Shown piece by piece: positions 8,755 to 16,043 of a stretch of 46,343 nucleotides of DNA; the first letter of the stretch is position 1, and each line of letters begins with the position of its first letter. The DNA is from Plantactinospora endophytica (lineage in GTDB: Bacteria > Actinomycetota > Actinomycetes > Mycobacteriales > Micromonosporaceae): assembly GCF_016862915.1 (NCBI RefSeq), contig NZ_BONW01000020.1, positions 1 to 46,343 on the forward strand. The letters run 5' to 3'. Both the position numbers and the translations under genes were made by a program. Below the pieces are notes generated by a model. It had not been told where the DNA came from, did not search any database, and saw nothing but the letters and a program-made list of their open reading frames with translations.

Positions 8755-9278
8755 ATCTGGGGTCGTACGTCGAGAGCCTGCGCAACCAGTTCGCGCTCGC
8801 CGCCGAGGGAGCCGATCCAGAGGGCAGGGCGCTGGCGGAGCGGCTCTTCACACAGTTGGAGGCGGCAACCCGCCTCACCCTGCTCGACGCGTTGTCCGAC
8901 GCGGCCGACGAGATCACCCGCGAACTCGCCCCGGGCTCGGTGCAGGTACGACTCCGTGGGCGTGAGCCGTCCTTCGTCCTGACCCTGGCGACCCCACAGC
9001 TCGACGACCGGGACGAGGAACCACCGCCGGCCCCGCCGGCCCCGTCGGTCCTGCCGTCGGCGGAGGGCGAGGACGGCGGCACCTCGCGGATCAACCTGCG
9101 GCTTCCCGACCGGCTGAAGGCCAGCGTCGAAGAGGCCGCCGGCCGGGCCGGACTGTCGGTGAACGCCTGGCTCGTCCGAGCCGCCGCCAGCGCGGTCGAG
9201 GCCGGTGATCCTGACCGCCGCCCGGCACGGCGGGCCGAACCACGGTCGGGCCAGCGCTACACCGGTTGGGCCCGTTAA
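8751..9278 (+). CDS. Ribbon-helix-helix protein of HicB-antitoxin type, partner of the DUF4097 gene
   Basis: A 175-residue protein. The N-terminal half (1-75) is helical and acidic; a Pro-rich linker (about 85-105) joins it to a C-terminal ribbon-helix-helix segment (about 112-155) reading SRINLRLPDRLKASVEE...GLSVNAWLVRAAA. This layout is known in actinobacteria as a HicB-like protein found beside DUF4097 genes. A GTG at 8700 would add 17 residues but would place coding sequence over the palindromes, so the ATG at 8751 is preferred. No HicA-like toxin is visible nearby, so the label antitoxin should not be taken literally; a DNA-binding autoregulator is the safer reading. Confidence 0.8.
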   Translation: MDLGSYVESLRNQFALAAEGADPEGRALAERLFTQLEAATRLTLLDALSDAADEITRELAPGSVQVRLRGREPSFVLTLATPQLDDRDEEPPPAPPAPSVLPSAEGEDGGTSRINLRLPDRLKASVEEAAGRAGLSVNAWLVRAAASAVEAGDPDRRPARRAEPRSGQRYTGWAR

Positions 9279-9354
9279 CCACTCCCACTGTTCCGTTACC
9301 GAACGACCTGCCGTGCGCCGGCAGAACATGTCGACCACATTCCGGGAGACCGCC

Positions 9355-10200
9355 ATGCCTGTGTTCGCCACCCCAGAACCCATCTCCGTCCAGGTCGACC
9401 TCCCTGTCGGCGACGCGTGGATCACCGCGACCGACCGCGCCGACACCGTCGTCGAGGTACGGCCCCGTGACGCGTCGAGCCGGGCCGACGTCGCCGCCGC
9501 CGAGCAGACCACGGTCGAGTACGCCGCCGGTCGGTTGACGATCAGCGCCCCGAAGAACTGGCGGCGCTTCGGCCTCTTCGGCACCGGGCCCTCGCTCGAC
9601 CTCGTGGTGCACGTGCCGAGCGGGTCGAGTGTGCAGGCCGAGGCGTCGTGGGCGGCGTTCCGCTGCGAGGGACGGCTCGGTGAGTGCCGGCTCAAGACCG
9701 GCGGCGCGGTCCGGCTCGACCACACCGGGAAGCTCGACGTCGAGAGCAGTCACGGCGAGGTGGTGGTGGAGCGCGTCGCCGGCTCGGCGCGGGTCACCGC
9801 CTCGTCCGGGAAGGTACGGATCGGCGAGGTCGACGGGACGACCGAGGTCAAGAACTCGTCCGGTGACTGCTGGATCGGACGAAGCGGCGGAGAGGTCCGG
9901 GTGAAGACCGCGTACGGCGACATCACCGTCGACCGGGCACTCGCCTCGGTGACGGCGCGGACCGCCTACGGCAGCGTCCGGGTCGGCGAGATGGTCTCCG
10001 GCGTGGTGGACGTGGAGACGTCGTACGGCGGCATCGAGGTCGGCGTTCCCCGGGGTACGGCCGCCTGGCTCGACGTCAGGTCCCGGCGCGGCCGGGTGCA
10101 CAACGCGCTCGACACGACCGCCAAGCCCGAAGGCGACGACGAGACGGTCGAGGTGCACGCCACCAGCAGTTGGGGAGACATCATGATCCGCCGCGCCTGA
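9355..10200 (+). CDS. DUF4097 family beta-strand repeat protein
   Basis: About 281 residues made of short, regularly spaced beta strands (GGAVRLDHTGKLDVESSHG, SGKVRIGEVDGTTEV, AYGDITVDRA, YGSVRVGEMV), the pattern of the DUF4097 right-handed beta-helix-like family. No signal peptide or membrane segment is seen, so it is probably cytoplasmic. The ATG at 9355 has GGGAGA (9343-9348) at good spacing; another in-frame ATG lies at 9328. It follows the RHH gene by 76 bp and the two are usually found together in actinobacteria. The function of the family is unknown. Confidence 0.82.
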   Translation: MPVFATPEPISVQVDLPVGDAWITATDRADTVVEVRPRDASSRADVAAAEQTTVEYAAGRLTISAPKNWRRFGLFGTGPSLDLVVHVPSGSSVQAEASWAAFRCEGRLGECRLKTGGAVRLDHTGKLDVESSHGEVVVERVAGSARVTASSGKVRIGEVDGTTEVKNSSGDCWIGRSGGEVRVKTAYGDITVDRALASVTARTAYGSVRVGEMVSGVVDVETSYGGIEVGVPRGTAAWLDVRSRRGRVHNALDTTAKPEGDDETVEVHATSSWGDIMIRRA

Positions 10201-10253
10201 CCGGCCCGGGTCGGCGAAGACTCGCTGCGTCCGGTCGTCGGACGTCCCAGTCG

Positions 10254-10410
10254 CAGCCGAACGGCTCGGGCCGAGGGCCGGGCATCGACCGAAGGTTCGG
10301 GCTCAGGTCAGGGATGAGCCGAACGGCTCGGGCATCGGCCGGAGGTTCGGGTTCAGGTCGGGATGAGCCGAACGGGTCGGGCATCGGCCGAACGGCTCGG
10401 TATCCGGGCC
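10254..10410 (+). repeat. Degenerate ~49-bp tandem repeat in the 326-bp spacer 10201-10526
   Basis: Three copies start with the core GAGCCGAACGGCTCGGGC near 10254, 10315 and 10364 and continue with versions of GGTTCGGGTTCAGGTC. Units are 61, 49 and 47 bp. Each core contains CCGAACGG..CGG-type dyads. The rest of this gene-free spacer (10411-10526) has an imperfect hairpin GGAAAGCCTTAGGGTTTCC at 10436-10454 with TAGGGT that could be a -10, then the ribosome binding site of the next gene. Confidence 0.75.
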
Positions 10411-10526
10411 GGAAACGCGGCAGCGACAACCGGGCGGAAAGCCTTAGGGTTTCCTGCCGCTGTCGTCCCACGGGGGACCGCCGCTCGTCCGGCCAGCACG
10501 GCACCGACCGCAGCCAGGAGCCTTTC

Positions 10527-12512
10527 TTGTCGTCACATGATCTCGGCCGAATCCTCGTGCTGGCCACGGCCTCCGCCGTCGCCACGACTGCGGTACTGGT
10601 CGGGCCGGCCACCACCGGTGCCGAGGCCGCCGTGCCGGAGCCGGTGGTGTTGTCCGCCAGCAACGGCAGCAACAGCGTCCGGTTCGACTCCGGCAGCGTG
10701 TTGACCGCCGCCGAGCCGATCACGGACCTCGCCTGGGCACCCGACGGCAGTGAGGCCGTCTACGTCGACGCCGGCCACCAGGTCAAGCGGTTCCGCTACG
10801 ACGCGCCGAGGACATCGGTCGCGGTACCGCCGGCCGACCCGGGCGGCGAGTACGCCTCGCCGGGCTACTGGGAGGTCGGCCTGGGTCTGATCATGGCGGT
10901 CCGGGAGTCGGCCGCGAAGCCGTGGCAGATCGCCGTGACCCGCAACCCGACCAAGGAAGCGGCCTGGAACCAGCCGTGGGCACACTCGCCCGGCGACGGC
11001 CGGCACTACCTGAATCCGGACGCGACCGGCATCGGCTGGGGCTTCGTCTTCCAGGTCCAGCCGAACGACGCCGGCAAGCTCGTCGGGCAGCCGTCGGTGG
11101 GAGTGTGGGACCTCGCGGCCGGCTACCGGGACATCGTCGCCGACGCCGCCAACCCGGCGATCTCGCCGGACGGCAGCCGGGTGGCGTTCGTCCGCTCCGA
11201 CGGCAGCCACCAGCAGATCTTCGTCTGTGACCTGCGCGGCGGCAACCTGGTCCAGGTGACCTCGAATCCGGTGGACCACGACGATCCGGTCTGGGCACCG
11301 ACCGGGGACCAGCTCGCCTTCAGCGAGGGCACCGGGGTGGCGACCGCCCGGCCGGACGGCGGCGGGCACCGGATGGTGCCGGGCCTGACCGGGGTGCCGG
11401 CGTACCAGCCGCAGCGCAAGGAGAGCGTGGTCCGGCTGGCCGGAGCGGACCGGATCGGTACGGCCGTCGCCGCCTCCCGGGCCCACTGGAGCGGTGCCGA
11501 CGACTCGTCGGCGCCGGCTACCCGGGCCGAGACGGTGGTGCTGGCCAGGTCGGACATGTTCGCCGACGCGCTCGGCGGCACGGTGCTGGCCGCCGCCAAG
11601 CAGGGGCCACTGCTGCTGACCTCGCCGCACACCCTGGACCCGGCCACCAGGGCCGAGTTGACGCGGGTCCTCGCCCCCGGCCGAACGGTGTACCTGCTGG
11701 GCAGTACCGGAGCCATCGACGCCACCGTGGCGGCGGCGGTGCAGAGCGCCGGCTACCGGGTGCAGCGGCTCTACGGGCCGGACCGGTACGCCACGGCGGT
11801 GGCGATCGCCGATGAGATCGACCCGACCCCGGGGAACATCTTCGCCGCGACCGGGGCCGACTTCCCCGACGCCCTCGCCGCCGGCGCGGTGGCGGGCGCC
11901 TACAACCAGCCTGCCACCCAGGGCGGCGAGGGAACCGTGCTGGTACTCACCAACGAAGCCGTGCTGCCGGCCGCCACCCGCGACTACCTCGACGCCAAGG
12001 GCCTGAGCCGCTGGGGGCTGCACACGATCGGCCGGCAGGCCAGCCTGGCGATGCTGGCGTACGCCCCTCGACAGACCTTCGGAGCCGATCGCTACGAGAC
12101 GGCGCAGCAGGTCGCGCACCGCTACTTCGACGGCATCGACATCACCGGCAGCAGTCAGGCCGTCGGGCTGGCCACCGGCACGAACTGGCCGGACGCGCTG
12201 GCCGGCGCCGCCCTGCTCGGCAGCCTCCGGGCGCCGCTCCTGCTCACCCCGGGCAACGCGTCGACGCTCGCGATCGCGACGCAGGACTACCTGGACACGT
12301 ACCGGGCGGCGCTCGCCACCGGCTACGTCTTCGGGTCGGCGGCGGTCGTCACGCCCGCCCTCGCCCAGCAGTTCGGCAACCGGATCAGCGGCCCCGGCGG
12401 CCACCTGCTCGTCGACGCCCCGACCAGCGGAGCGGCGCGCGTGACGAACCCGACGCCGGCCGGGGCGAGCGCGGTGCCGACCGGACAGCCCCGGTCAATC
12501 ACTCCGATGTAG
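10527..12512 (+). CDS. Secreted beta-propeller protein with three cell-wall-binding type 2 repeats
   Basis: Translation most likely starts at TTG 10527, because AGGAG (10516-10520) precedes it and the frame then opens with a signal peptide: a short Arg-containing head, a hydrophobic run LVLATASAVATTAVLVG and a probable cut after GAEA near residue 34. Residues about 60-300 carry TolB/WD40-like PD40 motifs (DLAWAPDGSEAVYV, PAISPDGSRVAFV, DPVWAPTGDQLAFS). Residues about 305-620 hold three putative cell wall binding repeat 2 units, each with an xDRIGTA or DRYxTA start and a WPDALAG or FADALGG block. The mature protein (about 627 residues) should be exported and attached to the envelope. No enzymatic motif is visible. 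The upstream reading frame back to 10170 is judged non-coding because it runs through the tandem repeat. Confidence 0.85.
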   Translation: MSSHDLGRILVLATASAVATTAVLVGPATTGAEAAVPEPVVLSASNGSNSVRFDSGSVLTAAEPITDLAWAPDGSEAVYVDAGHQVKRFRYDAPRTSVAVPPADPGGEYASPGYWEVGLGLIMAVRESAAKPWQIAVTRNPTKEAAWNQPWAHSPGDGRHYLNPDATGIGWGFVFQVQPNDAGKLVGQPSVGVWDLAAGYRDIVADAANPAISPDGSRVAFVRSDGSHQQIFVCDLRGGNLVQVTSNPVDHDDPVWAPTGDQLAFSEGTGVATARPDGGGHRMVPGLTGVPAYQPQRKESVVRLAGADRIGTAVAASRAHWSGADDSSAPATRAETVVLARSDMFADALGGTVLAAAKQGPLLLTSPHTLDPATRAELTRVLAPGRTVYLLGSTGAIDATVAAAVQSAGYRVQRLYGPDRYATAVAIADEIDPTPGNIFAATGADFPDALAAGAVAGAYNQPATQGGEGTVLVLTNEAVLPAATRDYLDAKGLSRWGLHTIGRQASLAMLAYAPRQTFGADRYETAQQVAHRYFDGIDITGSSQAVGLATGTNWPDALAGAALLGSLRAPLLLTPGNASTLAIATQDYLDTYRAALATGYVFGSAAVVTPALAQQFGNRISGPGGHLLVDAPTSGAARVTNPTPAGASAVPTGQPRSITPM

Positions 12513-12559
12513 ACGACGCCCGTCTGCCCTGGATGTGGATCAGCGCCCGGTCGGCGCCA

Positions 12560-12596
12560 CGGTGGGCGAACCCCACGGACCCGGGTCCGCCCACCG
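12560..12596. terminator. Bidirectional hairpin terminator
   Basis: CGGTGGGCG (12560-12568) pairs with CGCCCACCG (12588-12596); the perfect palindrome GGACCCGGGTCC (12577-12588) sits inside. It lies between two convergent genes, the cell-wall-binding protein and the GNAT gene. No T-run follows, as is common in GC-rich actinomycetes. Confidence 0.6.
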
Positions 12597-12622
12597 CGCG
12601 GTCGTCGCGGACGCGGCGTCGC

Positions 12623-13612
12623 TCAGCCGGTCGCGGCCCGATCGGGTACGCCGGCCGGCGCCGCCGGAGTCTCGTCCGCCGAGTTCGCCACTCCTGACGC
12701 CGTCGCCGGATCTCCGGCGGGTGCGAAGATCACCCGGGACCGCAGTCGCCGGAACCCGGTCCGTTCCAGTTCGGCCAGTACCCGCACCCGGTGGGCGTCG
12801 ACGTCGGCGACCACCTCCCGGGCACCGCCGTCGGCCAGTACCCGGACCGCCTCGGCGAGCAGGTCACCCCGGACGGCGTCCTCGACCAGGCCGAGATAGG
12901 CGAGCAGCGGATAGCAGGCGTCCCCGGCCGTACCCGCCAGGCCGACCGGCTGCCCGGCACGCAGCGCGATCCGCCAGTCGTCGGGCGGCCCGGTCAGCCA
13001 GGCCAGCGGATCGGTGGACAGGTCCACCCCGGCAGCCGCCAGGGCCATCTCCCGGCCGGTCAGCACGTCCGGCTCGGCGATCCGGGCGACCAGGGCGTTG
13101 ATCTCCGCCGTGTCGGCGGCGGGTCGGAACGTGTACCGACCGGACGGCGTCGGCAGCGGCGTACCCGTCCAGGAACAGCGCAGCCGCTCCCCCTGCTCGA
13201 CCAGTCCGGCCAGCCTGGCCGCCGCCATCGGCGCCTCGACCACCGCCAGCACCTCGGGCCGGCGTCGCCAGTACGCCGGCAGGGCAGCGTAGTAGACCAG
13301 CGGACCGCCGAACGCCTCGTGTGCGGCGCGCAGCAGCGCGGCACCCACCGCCGGCTCGGCGGCCAGGTCGAACCGTTCCAGCCACGGGGCACCGACGGCA
13401 CCCGGTGGCAGTACCCAGGCCGCCCGGCCGACCACCCGGCCGGCGCGCAACGCCACCCAGGTGTGCTCGGGCCGGTAACCGCCGCCGGCCAGCCCTTCGG
13501 CGTAGCCGACCTGACGCAGTTGGGGCAGCGGATCGGGCATGGAGTCGAACAGACTTTCCTCGCCCGCGACGAGCGGGCGGATGACCAGACCAGTCATGGC
13601 GTGATCAGTCAT
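12623..13612 (-). CDS. GNAT family N-acetyltransferase (double-domain)
   Basis: A 329-residue protein with an N-terminal acetyltransferase-like half (LVIRPLVAGEES...WVALRAGRVVGRAAWVLPPG) and a second half with YLGLVEDAVRGDLLAEAVRVLADGG, which corresponds to the acetyl-CoA binding and alpha-helical region. The ATG at 13612 has GGAGGG seven bases upstream; a second ATG five codons later is an alternative. The substrate is unknown. A leader ORF, a strong hairpin and a promoter resembling WhiB7 targets lie directly upstream, which is the arrangement of inducible antibiotic-resistance genes in actinobacteria. That suggests a detoxification or ribosome-stress role, as inference. The Ala/Pro-rich C-terminal tail (about 25 residues) is low complexity. 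Confidence 0.82.
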   Translation of the reverse strand: MTDHAMTGLVIRPLVAGEESLFDSMPDPLPQLRQVGYAEGLAGGGYRPEHTWVALRAGRVVGRAAWVLPPGAVGAPWLERFDLAAEPAVGAALLRAAHEAFGGPLVYYAALPAYWRRRPEVLAVVEAPMAAARLAGLVEQGERLRCSWTGTPLPTPSGRYTFRPAADTAEINALVARIAEPDVLTGREMALAAAGVDLSTDPLAWLTGPPDDWRIALRAGQPVGLAGTAGDACYPLLAYLGLVEDAVRGDLLAEAVRVLADGGAREVVADVDAHRVRVLAELERTGFRRLRSRVIFAPAGDPATASGVANSADETPAAPAGVPDRAATG

Positions 13613-13634
13613 GGCGTGACCCTCCGGAGAGCGG

Positions 13635-13670
13635 GCGCCCCGGATCAGATCCGCGTGTACGCCGGGGCGC
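13635..13670 (-). promoter_or_regulatory. Hairpin spanning the end of the leader ORF, upstream of the GNAT ribosome binding site
   Basis: In transcript sense the arm GCGCCCCGG (13670-13662) pairs perfectly with CCGGGGCGC (13643-13635). The loop contains a competing short dyad CGGATCTGATCCG (13653-13641) that overlaps the leader stop codon. A ribosome in the leader ORF would cover the 5' arm, so leader translation could change access to the downstream GGAGGG. This is the layout expected of ribosome-mediated attenuation. Confidence 0.55.
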
Positions 13671-13695
13671 GGAGGGGGCGCAGAACATCGGACAT
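13645..13695 (-). CDS. 16-residue leader peptide upstream of the GNAT gene
   Basis: A small ORF encodes MSDVLRPLRAPAYTRI. It has a very strong ribosome binding site GGGGAGG (13710-13704) eight bases before the ATG, better than most full genes in the window. Its stop is 32 bases before the GNAT start and its second half forms one arm of a hairpin. The peptide has Arg and Pro codons (RPLRAP) that could stall ribosomes. I do not recognise it as a member of a named leader family; the role is inferred from position. Confidence 0.6.
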   Translation of the reverse strand: MSDVLRPLRAPAYTRI

Positions 13696-13732
13696 CGTTC
13701 TGACCTCCCCTCGGCTCGTCGGCGTACCGGGG

Positions 13733-13771
13733 AACGTACGCACCCGGCCCGCCCGCCGCAACGCGATTTCC
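13733..13771 (-). promoter_or_regulatory. WhiB7-like promoter for leader/GNAT transcript
   Basis: On the minus strand TTGCGG (13761-13756) and TACGTT (13738-13733) are separated by exactly 17 bp, and an A/T block GGAAAT (13771-13766) lies four bases before the -35. An AT-rich block directly upstream of the -35 is the mark of WhiB7-dependent promoters. The predicted start is about 30 bases before the leader ATG. Confidence 0.5.
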
Positions 13772-13805
13772 GTATGTTCAACGGCAGCGGCGGCGGTTCC
13801 GTGGT

Positions 13806-14303
13806 TCAGTGGTTCAGCGGGGGCGGGTGGTCGGTGCCGAGGTCGCCGACGGCGTCTGCGTAGTAGGTGCTGCCGAGGTGGAAGGCGAGCTGCCGCAGCG
13901 TCCACGCGTCGCCTTCGACCCGGTCGAGCCGCTCGTCGTCGAGGCTGCGCAGGCGTACCGACCAGATCTGCGCCAGCCGGGTCAGCCGGCTCCGGGCCTC
14001 GTCCAGGTCTTCCCGGGTGAACGGCGCCAGGTCGGCCGAGGTGGTGATCGCCGAGGCGTGCCAGTGGTCGGGAAGCGGGCTCTGTCCGGCGAGTCGGGCC
14101 TCCAGTTCGGCGAGATGATCGACGAGATGGTCCGAGAGGCGCCGGATCGCCTTGTGCGGGGTGTAGATCCGATCCTGGACCTGTCGGAGCGTGCCGTCCC
14201 AGTTGGTCCAGGTCTCGGCGAGCCGCAGCGCGTACGCGACGGACTGCTCGATCACCCGTGCCGGGTCGCGGTCGTCGGTGGCGGGGACGTCGTCGTCGCT
14301 CAT
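13806..14303 (-). CDS. DinB-like four-helix protein of unknown function
   Basis: A 165-residue, mainly helical protein. His59 and His63 (SDHLVDHLAEL) and His142 (RQLAFHLGSTYY) sit at places where DinB/YfiT-type proteins bind a metal ion, and the WTLRQLAFHL motif is typical of that superfamily, which includes thiol-transferases and uncharacterised stress proteins. There is no signal peptide. AAGGGA lies about 9 bases before the ATG and a -10-like TAGCGT (14350-14345) further upstream. It is upstream of and co-directional with the leader/GNAT unit, which has its own promoter in the spacer. The fold assignment is by motif only. Confidence 0.7.
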   Translation of the reverse strand: MSDDDVPATDDRDPARVIEQSVAYALRLAETWTNWDGTLRQVQDRIYTPHKAIRRLSDHLVDHLAELEARLAGQSPLPDHWHASAITTSADLAPFTREDLDEARSRLTRLAQIWSVRLRSLDDERLDRVEGDAWTLRQLAFHLGSTYYADAVGDLGTDHPPPLNH

Positions 14304-14485
14304 CTCTCGGTATCCCTTACTCGGTGGAAGGCGGGCTGCCGGCCACGCTAGACCCGAGTCGGTTCGCCGCCGGCCGAACCGTCCGCCGGAGATCGACCCC
14401 GGCAGGTCGGGTGGCGGCTGCCGATGGATTGGCTCTGGCGGTACGGGGAATCCGGGATCGTCGGCAATTCGGGGAGGTGGGCACG

Positions 14486-14788
14486 ATGGGGCGTGGGATC
14501 ACCAGCAACGACGGTGCTGCGGGACGGCTCAGGTCGATCCGGAACCGTACGAAGCGGCGGCGGATCCGGTTCGCCCGTAGGGCCGAGGAGTTGGCTGCCC
14601 AACTTGGCGTGCTGATGGGCAGGAAAGCCGTCAAGGCGGGACGTAAGCGACCACGGAAGACCGAACGCGGCGGTAAGCACGTGACGCGAAGCGTGAGTGC
14701 GCAGACCCGCAGCGTCAAGGCGACCAGGGTCAGTACCCGCCAGGGCCGCAAGATCGGCCTCGGTCGAAAACGGATCCGCCCAGCCTGA
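14486..14788 (+). CDS. Small, extremely basic protein of unknown function
   Basis: A 100-residue protein with a strong ribosome binding site (GGGGAGG at 14471-14477) before ATG 14486. More than a quarter of the residues are Arg or Lys and acidic residues are almost absent. The only ordered-looking part is a helix around residues 25-45 (RFARRAEELAAQLGVLMGR); the rest has repeated short blocks such as RSVSAQTRSVKATRVSTRQGRK. I do not recognise the family. The charge suggests nucleic-acid binding (nucleoid- or ribosome-associated). A 13-bp stem terminator follows immediately, which supports a genuine monocistronic gene. Confidence 0.65.
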   Translation: MGRGITSNDGAAGRLRSIRNRTKRRRIRFARRAEELAAQLGVLMGRKAVKAGRKRPRKTERGGKHVTRSVSAQTRSVKATRVSTRQGRKIGLGRKRIRPA

Positions 14789-14796
14789 GCCGTACC

Positions 14797-14835
14797 CGGC
14801 CCGGCCCGGGTTGCACGTCGTGCCGGGCCGGGCCG
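14797..14835. terminator. Strong bidirectional terminator hairpin
   Basis: CGGCCCGGCCCGG (14797-14809) pairs with CCGGGCCGGGCCG (14823-14835), a perfect 13-bp stem with a 13-base loop. It lies between the convergent basic-protein gene and the last gene of the type VII secretion-type operon. Confidence 0.8.
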
Positions 14836-14839
14836 TGGA

Positions 14840-15430
14840 CTACTTCCTACGTCGGAAGCGCAGCACCTCGCGCATCAGCAGCACCCCCACCAGCGTCGGT
14901 AGCAGTGCGATCGCGCCGAACCCGTAGCCGATCCATTCCAACCAGGGTCGCGGTGCCACGTCGGCACGCGCCAACTGCCGGCTGCTGCGGTCGTACCCCA
15001 GGTCGCCGACGTGGACAGCGTTGCCGATGTCGGCCGAGTCGAACACCACGCTGATCGTCATCCGCTCGACCTCGCTCCCCTCCCAGACGACCTCCACCTC
15101 ACAGGTTTCGTAGTAGCCGAAGCCACGGTTGGTGACCGGGCCGCGCTCGACGCACGAGCTGACCGTGGCTTCGCCCTCGCGACGCGCGTCGGCCATGTCG
15201 TCCGCGGACAGCCGGCCCAGGGTGACGCCGACCCCGAGCAGCCCAGCCGCCAGCGCGAGCACCCCCAGGGTGAACAGGAACGATCGGAGGAATCCGGCCC
15301 TGCGCTGCACCACCTCGCCGTCGAGCGCCGGCACGTCGCGGTCACCGACGACGCCCTGACGGCCGAGTTCGCGCCGCTGCTCCTCGATCTCGGCGAGCCG
15401 CCTGGCGATCCGGTCGTCCTGCGCTGCCAC
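14840..15430 (-). CDS. Two-TM membrane protein, paralogue of the adjacent gene (DUF6346-like)
   Basis: A 196-residue protein starting with GTG at 15430, seven bases from the end of its paralogue. It has a charged N-terminal coiled stretch (QDDRIARRLAEIEEQRREL), a first membrane segment (about 47-70, LFTLGVLALAAGLLGVGV), an extracellular beta domain of about 90 residues containing Cys93 and Cys110 (SSCVERGPVTNRGFGYYETC), which may form a disulfide, and a second membrane segment near 165-185, ending in a basic RFRRRK tail. Both termini should be cytoplasmic. It shares this whole plan and most motifs with the next gene. DUF6346 is my best recollection of the family and needs a profile search. 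Confidence 0.75.
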   Translation of the reverse strand: MAAQDDRIARRLAEIEEQRRELGRQGVVGDRDVPALDGEVVQRRAGFLRSFLFTLGVLALAAGLLGVGVTLGRLSADDMADARREGEATVSSCVERGPVTNRGFGYYETCEVEVVWEGSEVERMTISVVFDSADIGNAVHVGDLGYDRSSRQLARADVAPRPWLEWIGYGFGAIALLPTLVGVLLMREVLRFRRRK

Positions 15431-15436
15431 AGACGG

Positions 15437-16030
15437 CTATCTCCGCCTGCGGAAGCGCAGCACCTCACGCAGCAGCAGCACGCCCACGAAGCCGGGCAGC
15501 AGCGCGATGACGCCGATGCCGTACCCGATCCACAGCAGCCAGGGACGTGCCTCGACGTCGGCGCGGGCCAGTACCCGGGTGGTGCGGTCCCGGCCCAGGT
15601 CACCGACGCGCACCGTGGTGCCGGTGTCGGACGAGTCGAAGAGGACCCCGGCGGTCACCTCTTCGACTTGGCCGTCGTCCCAGGTGATGTCGACCTCGCA
15701 CGACTCCCAGTAGCCGAAGCCGCGGTTGCTGATCGGTCCGTGCTCCACGCAGCGGCCGACGGTCGCCTCACCGGTACGCCGGGCGTCAGCCATGTCCTTG
15801 CCGGCCAGCCTGCTCAGCGTCACCGCGACGCCGATCAGGCTGGCCGCCAGGACGAGTACGCCGGTGAGGAACAGGAACGACCGGAGGCCATTGCTCCTGG
15901 GCCGCTGTACGACCGAGGCGCCGAGGTCCTGCGCCTCGGACTGCCGCTCGGCGTCCCGGCGGTCGAGTTCGCGTTGCTGCTCCCCGATCTCGGCGAGGCG
16001 CTTGGCGATCCGGTCGTCCTGCGGTTCCAC
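15437..16030 (-). CDS. Two-TM membrane protein, paralogue of the adjacent gene (DUF6346-like)
   Basis: A 197-residue protein. GTG 16030 was chosen because GGAGG lies seven bases upstream; the open frame extends to 16111 without support. The order is the same as in the paralogue: cytoplasmic coiled N-terminus (PQDDRIAKRLAEIGEQQREL), membrane segment about 50-72, an outside domain with the pair of Cys in GRCVEHGPISNRGFGYWESC, a second membrane segment and a RFRRRR end. The two genes clearly arose by tandem duplication. They end an operon of type VII secretion-type proteins, so a role in that secretion context is likely, but the mechanism is unknown. Confidence 0.77.
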   Translation of the reverse strand: MEPQDDRIAKRLAEIGEQQRELDRRDAERQSEAQDLGASVVQRPRSNGLRSFLFLTGVLVLAASLIGVAVTLSRLAGKDMADARRTGEATVGRCVEHGPISNRGFGYWESCEVDITWDDGQVEEVTAGVLFDSSDTGTTVRVGDLGRDRTTRVLARADVEARPWLLWIGYGIGVIALLPGFVGVLLLREVLRFRRRR

Positions 16031-16043
16031 GGGCTTGCCTCCG

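Noticed and set aside
8743-8982. ORF starting six bases after TATGGT
   Set aside because: Spacing looks leaderless, but its product is Arg/Ser-rich nonsense and the RHH frame starting at 8751 is clearly the coding one.
10436-10526. Possible cyclic-di-AMP (ydaO-type) riboswitch before the cell-wall-binding protein
   Set aside because: A CACGGGGGACC piece is reminiscent of it, but the GGGGTGAATC part and the rest of the fold are missing.
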